Made by a program: the position numbers and the translations under genes
Part shown: one piece after another, positions 62,407-64,000 of the stretch
Numbering within the stretch: the stretch's first letter is position 1
Layout: the number at the start of each line of letters is the position of its first letter
Notes under the pieces: model-generated
Databases searched by the model: none
What the model was told of the DNA's origin: nothing
Seen by the model: only the letters and a program-made list of their open reading frames with translations
Origin: Symbiodinium natans
Lineage: Eukaryota; Sar; Dinophyceae; Suessiales; Symbiodiniaceae
Direction of reading: 5' to 3'
Length of the DNA: 64,000 nucleotides
Assembly (NCBI GenBank): GCA_905221605.1
Contig: CAJNDS010002501.1
Coordinates: 965,001-1,029,000 of the forward strand

Positions 62407-62679
62407 ATGTCAGTTCGGTCATTTTGGGGGTGCTCGCAATTACAAGGCCGCTTTGTGCCAGGTACCCAAAGGAGCCCTAATTTCGCGAACCTACCAGATG
62501 GACCAAACCCTGGATTCGGCTGGTTGCTGCTTCGTACCCAGCGTCACAGGAGAGGCGTAGAGGGCACAGCTCACTTCATGTCCCCGAACTTGAACATAGA
62601 AGATGATCCTCAACCACTGCTGCTAGAAAGTTCGCAGAGCAGCACCGAGCTGCCAGCCTCCGAACTGGGAGTGGACCAA
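62407..62679 (+). CDS. Exon with canonical donor, about 91 codons
   Basis: From ATG 62407, or after TGCCAG at 62460, the frame reads TQRSPNFANLPDGPNPGFGW, then MSPNLNIEDDPQPLLLESSQ and SSTELPASELGVDQ, up to CAA|GTGAGT. A probable next exon starts after TTCGCATAG at 62830 (frames LKIARVTHRMMLHEF or SASRPAAEDCQSDPPHD). Acidic and Ser-rich, possibly disordered. Unrecognised. Confidence 0.47.
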
Positions 62680-63044
62680 GTGAGTATATGCAACAGGGTA
62701 TGTATTACTGTTTCTGGTGAGTGTAGATGAGGTTCCCTCCTTAATATTGGTGAGTGTATATCTTGGGTGTCTTTTTGGGTGGATACAAGGAATCTTAGCC
62801 CTTACGTCATCTGAACCTTATTCGCATAGGTTCTCAGACGTCTCTGCAAGCAGGCCAGCGGCTGAAGATTGCCAGAGTGACCCACCGCATGATGCTGCAC
62901 GAGTTCCGCTGCTCGGCTGCCAGGACCTGCCACACTCTTTGAAACACTAATGGTATTCCCTTAGGGTCCCTTTAGAATTATACCATAGTATCCCCCAAAA
63001 CCCTATTTTAATTACTCAGGCATTTTTTTTCGGTGTTGGGGGGG

Positions 63045-63141
63045 GGGGGCGCATTTTGTTCTTGAGCTGCAAGCCTCAAGCAGCCATTTGGAATCAATGC
63101 TCTTGAAAGGGCAGATGTCAGGTCACCGAGGTGGCGAGGCG
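63045..63141 (-). CDS. Minus-strand exon-like segment beside a G/C tract
   Basis: The minus strand reads RHLGDLTSALSRALIPNGCL then RLAAQEQNA. It follows the C-rich strand of the 63157-63365 tract. Unrecognised. Confidence 0.33.
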
Positions 63142-63156
63142 TCTTGTGCTCTTTTT

Positions 63157-63233
63157 TTGGGGGGTGGGGGGGGGGGGGGGGGGGGGGGGGGGGTGGGGGG
63201 GCGGGGGGGGGGGGGTCGGTGGGTGGTTGGGGT

Positions 63234-63268
<35 letters not shown>

Positions 63269-63365
63269 GGTGGGGGGGGGGGGGGGGGTGGGTGGGGGGT
63301 GGGGGGGGGGGGGGGGGGGGGGGGTTGGGGGTGGGTGCGGGTGGGGCGTTGTTTGGGGGTTTTGG
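63157..63365. repeat. Nearly pure G tract of about 200 bp
   Basis: Runs of G interrupted only by single T, A or C. Poly-Gly, poly-Pro and similar frames across it are artefacts. A strong G-quadruplex candidate. Exact length may be affected by sequencing error. Confidence 0.93.
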
Positions 63366-63501
63366 GGGTTGTAGGGGTTTCTAGCATTCGGATTTAAAGG
63401 GCCTAGGGGCTTCTTCTCGCCCCCAAGCCTGGGATTCCCTAAGCCCTTACATAAAACAGTGAAATCCCTTAAAGCACTAAGCCCTTTCAAGGTTAGATGA
63501 G

Positions 63502-63670
63502 GTGATAAAGAGGACCTTTGCGCAGATTGGGCAGTCAGGCAATGCTTGGTATATTCTCTCTCGTGGGCCCTTCCGTACATGCTTGACTGGATCGCAACAA
63601 GTATGTCAGTATGTATGATTGTTCAATCTGCTTATTCATGGATAGAGGTAGATCGATGTTCAGCAAAGAG
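63502..63670 (+). CDS. Exon with canonical donor, encodes a membrane-like segment
   Basis: After TAGATGAG|GT the frame reads DKEDLCADWAVRQCLVYSLS, WALPYMLDWIATSMSVCMIV then QSAYSWIEVDRCSAK and ends AAAGAG|GTGAGT. Length 169 nt. Hydrophobic stretches with Trp and Cys look like one or two membrane helices. Another frame (YDCSICLFMDRGRSMFS) uses the same donor. Family unknown. Confidence 0.47.
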
Positions 63671-64000
63671 GTGAGTGTTCTCGGGCTGCTTGGGTTTCTG
63701 AAGCCCCGAAGCTGCCCAGGCTTCTACGCAGAGGTCTGTGGCCTCAAGGAGCCGCCACCCCCCAAAGATTGCAAGCGCACATCGCGAATCAGCCTCTGCC
63801 TTGATCTGTTCCGAAATTCGGGGTGCCTTATTGGGGGGTCCTTATTATAAGCGAATCCGACTATTTGGGAGTCTATTTTGGGGGTCCCCTGTTTTCGGAA
63901 AACGCCATCTGCTGGGCCTGTCGACGGCTTTCTCAAGATCCAATCTCACTCAGCTCGAGAGCCGAGCCGAGCACCCTAACCCCTAAAACCTTCTCAAACC

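Noticed and set aside
63008-63580. Proline-rich 190-codon minus-strand ORF
   Set aside because: Most of it is the complement of the G tract. Only the short segment near 63045-63141 was kept as a weak exon.

Overview
This window reads as gene-sparse nuclear DNA of a eukaryotic alga or protist, most probably a dinoflagellate. Four observations point that way. (1) TTTAGGG/CCCTAAA (plant- and alga-type telomere) motifs are scattered through the whole 64 kb in both orientations. (2) The one clear mobile element is the 3' half of a non-LTR retrotransposon whose C-terminal block (CPLC..GDH..C..C, then RHN) resembles LINE families I associate with Symbiodinium-like genomes. (3) The two genes I can name are broken into exons of about 38-90 nt. 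(4) Their introns use GC and GA donors and AG|G acceptors, as described for dinoflagellates. No bacterial gene, operon, rRNA or tRNA was seen. The assignment to dinoflagellates is inference.

Layout. 0-5 kb: a truncated LINE (2277-3536) fused to an (AGT)n microsatellite, then a second trinucleotide satellite. 5.5-14 kb: short coding-like segments on both strands, including two exons of a PP2C-type protein phosphatase (7112-7149 and 7898-7970). 14.25-17.76 kb: an AT-rich TTTAAAT higher-order satellite carrying six copies of a long dyad. 17.8-19.1 kb: G/C-rich sequence, a 208-bp duplication and a TTATCATC satellite. 19.2-22.1 kb: a 114-bp tandem array followed by an array of about 37 copies with a 50-60 bp period. 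22.2-27 kb: AT-rich degenerate repeats and a near-perfect foldback element. 27-31 kb: a run of mostly plus-strand exon-like segments separated by telomere-type tracts. 31.6-32.4 kb: microsatellites and a small inverted-repeat element. 35-41 kb: more exons, including a five-exon GDPD (glycerophosphodiester phosphodiesterase) gene at 38901-40649. 41-57 kb: many exon-like segments and large telomere-type tracts. 57.2-58.5 kb: a recent 646-bp tandem duplication. 60.36-60.85 kb: an unusual two-orientation array of ACCTTGCCCAGTAA. 61-64 kb: further exons and a nearly pure G tract of about 200 bp.

The organising theme is that short exons sit in a background of telomere-like repeats. All four introns of the GDPD gene contain such repeats, and at 37101-37167 a GT...AG intron candidate consists almost wholly of them. 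At least one family of roughly 100-bp inverted-repeat elements recurs seven times. Most exon calls below rest on reading frame, amino-acid plausibility and splice borders read by eye. They are given modest confidence and no function is claimed unless a family motif is visible.
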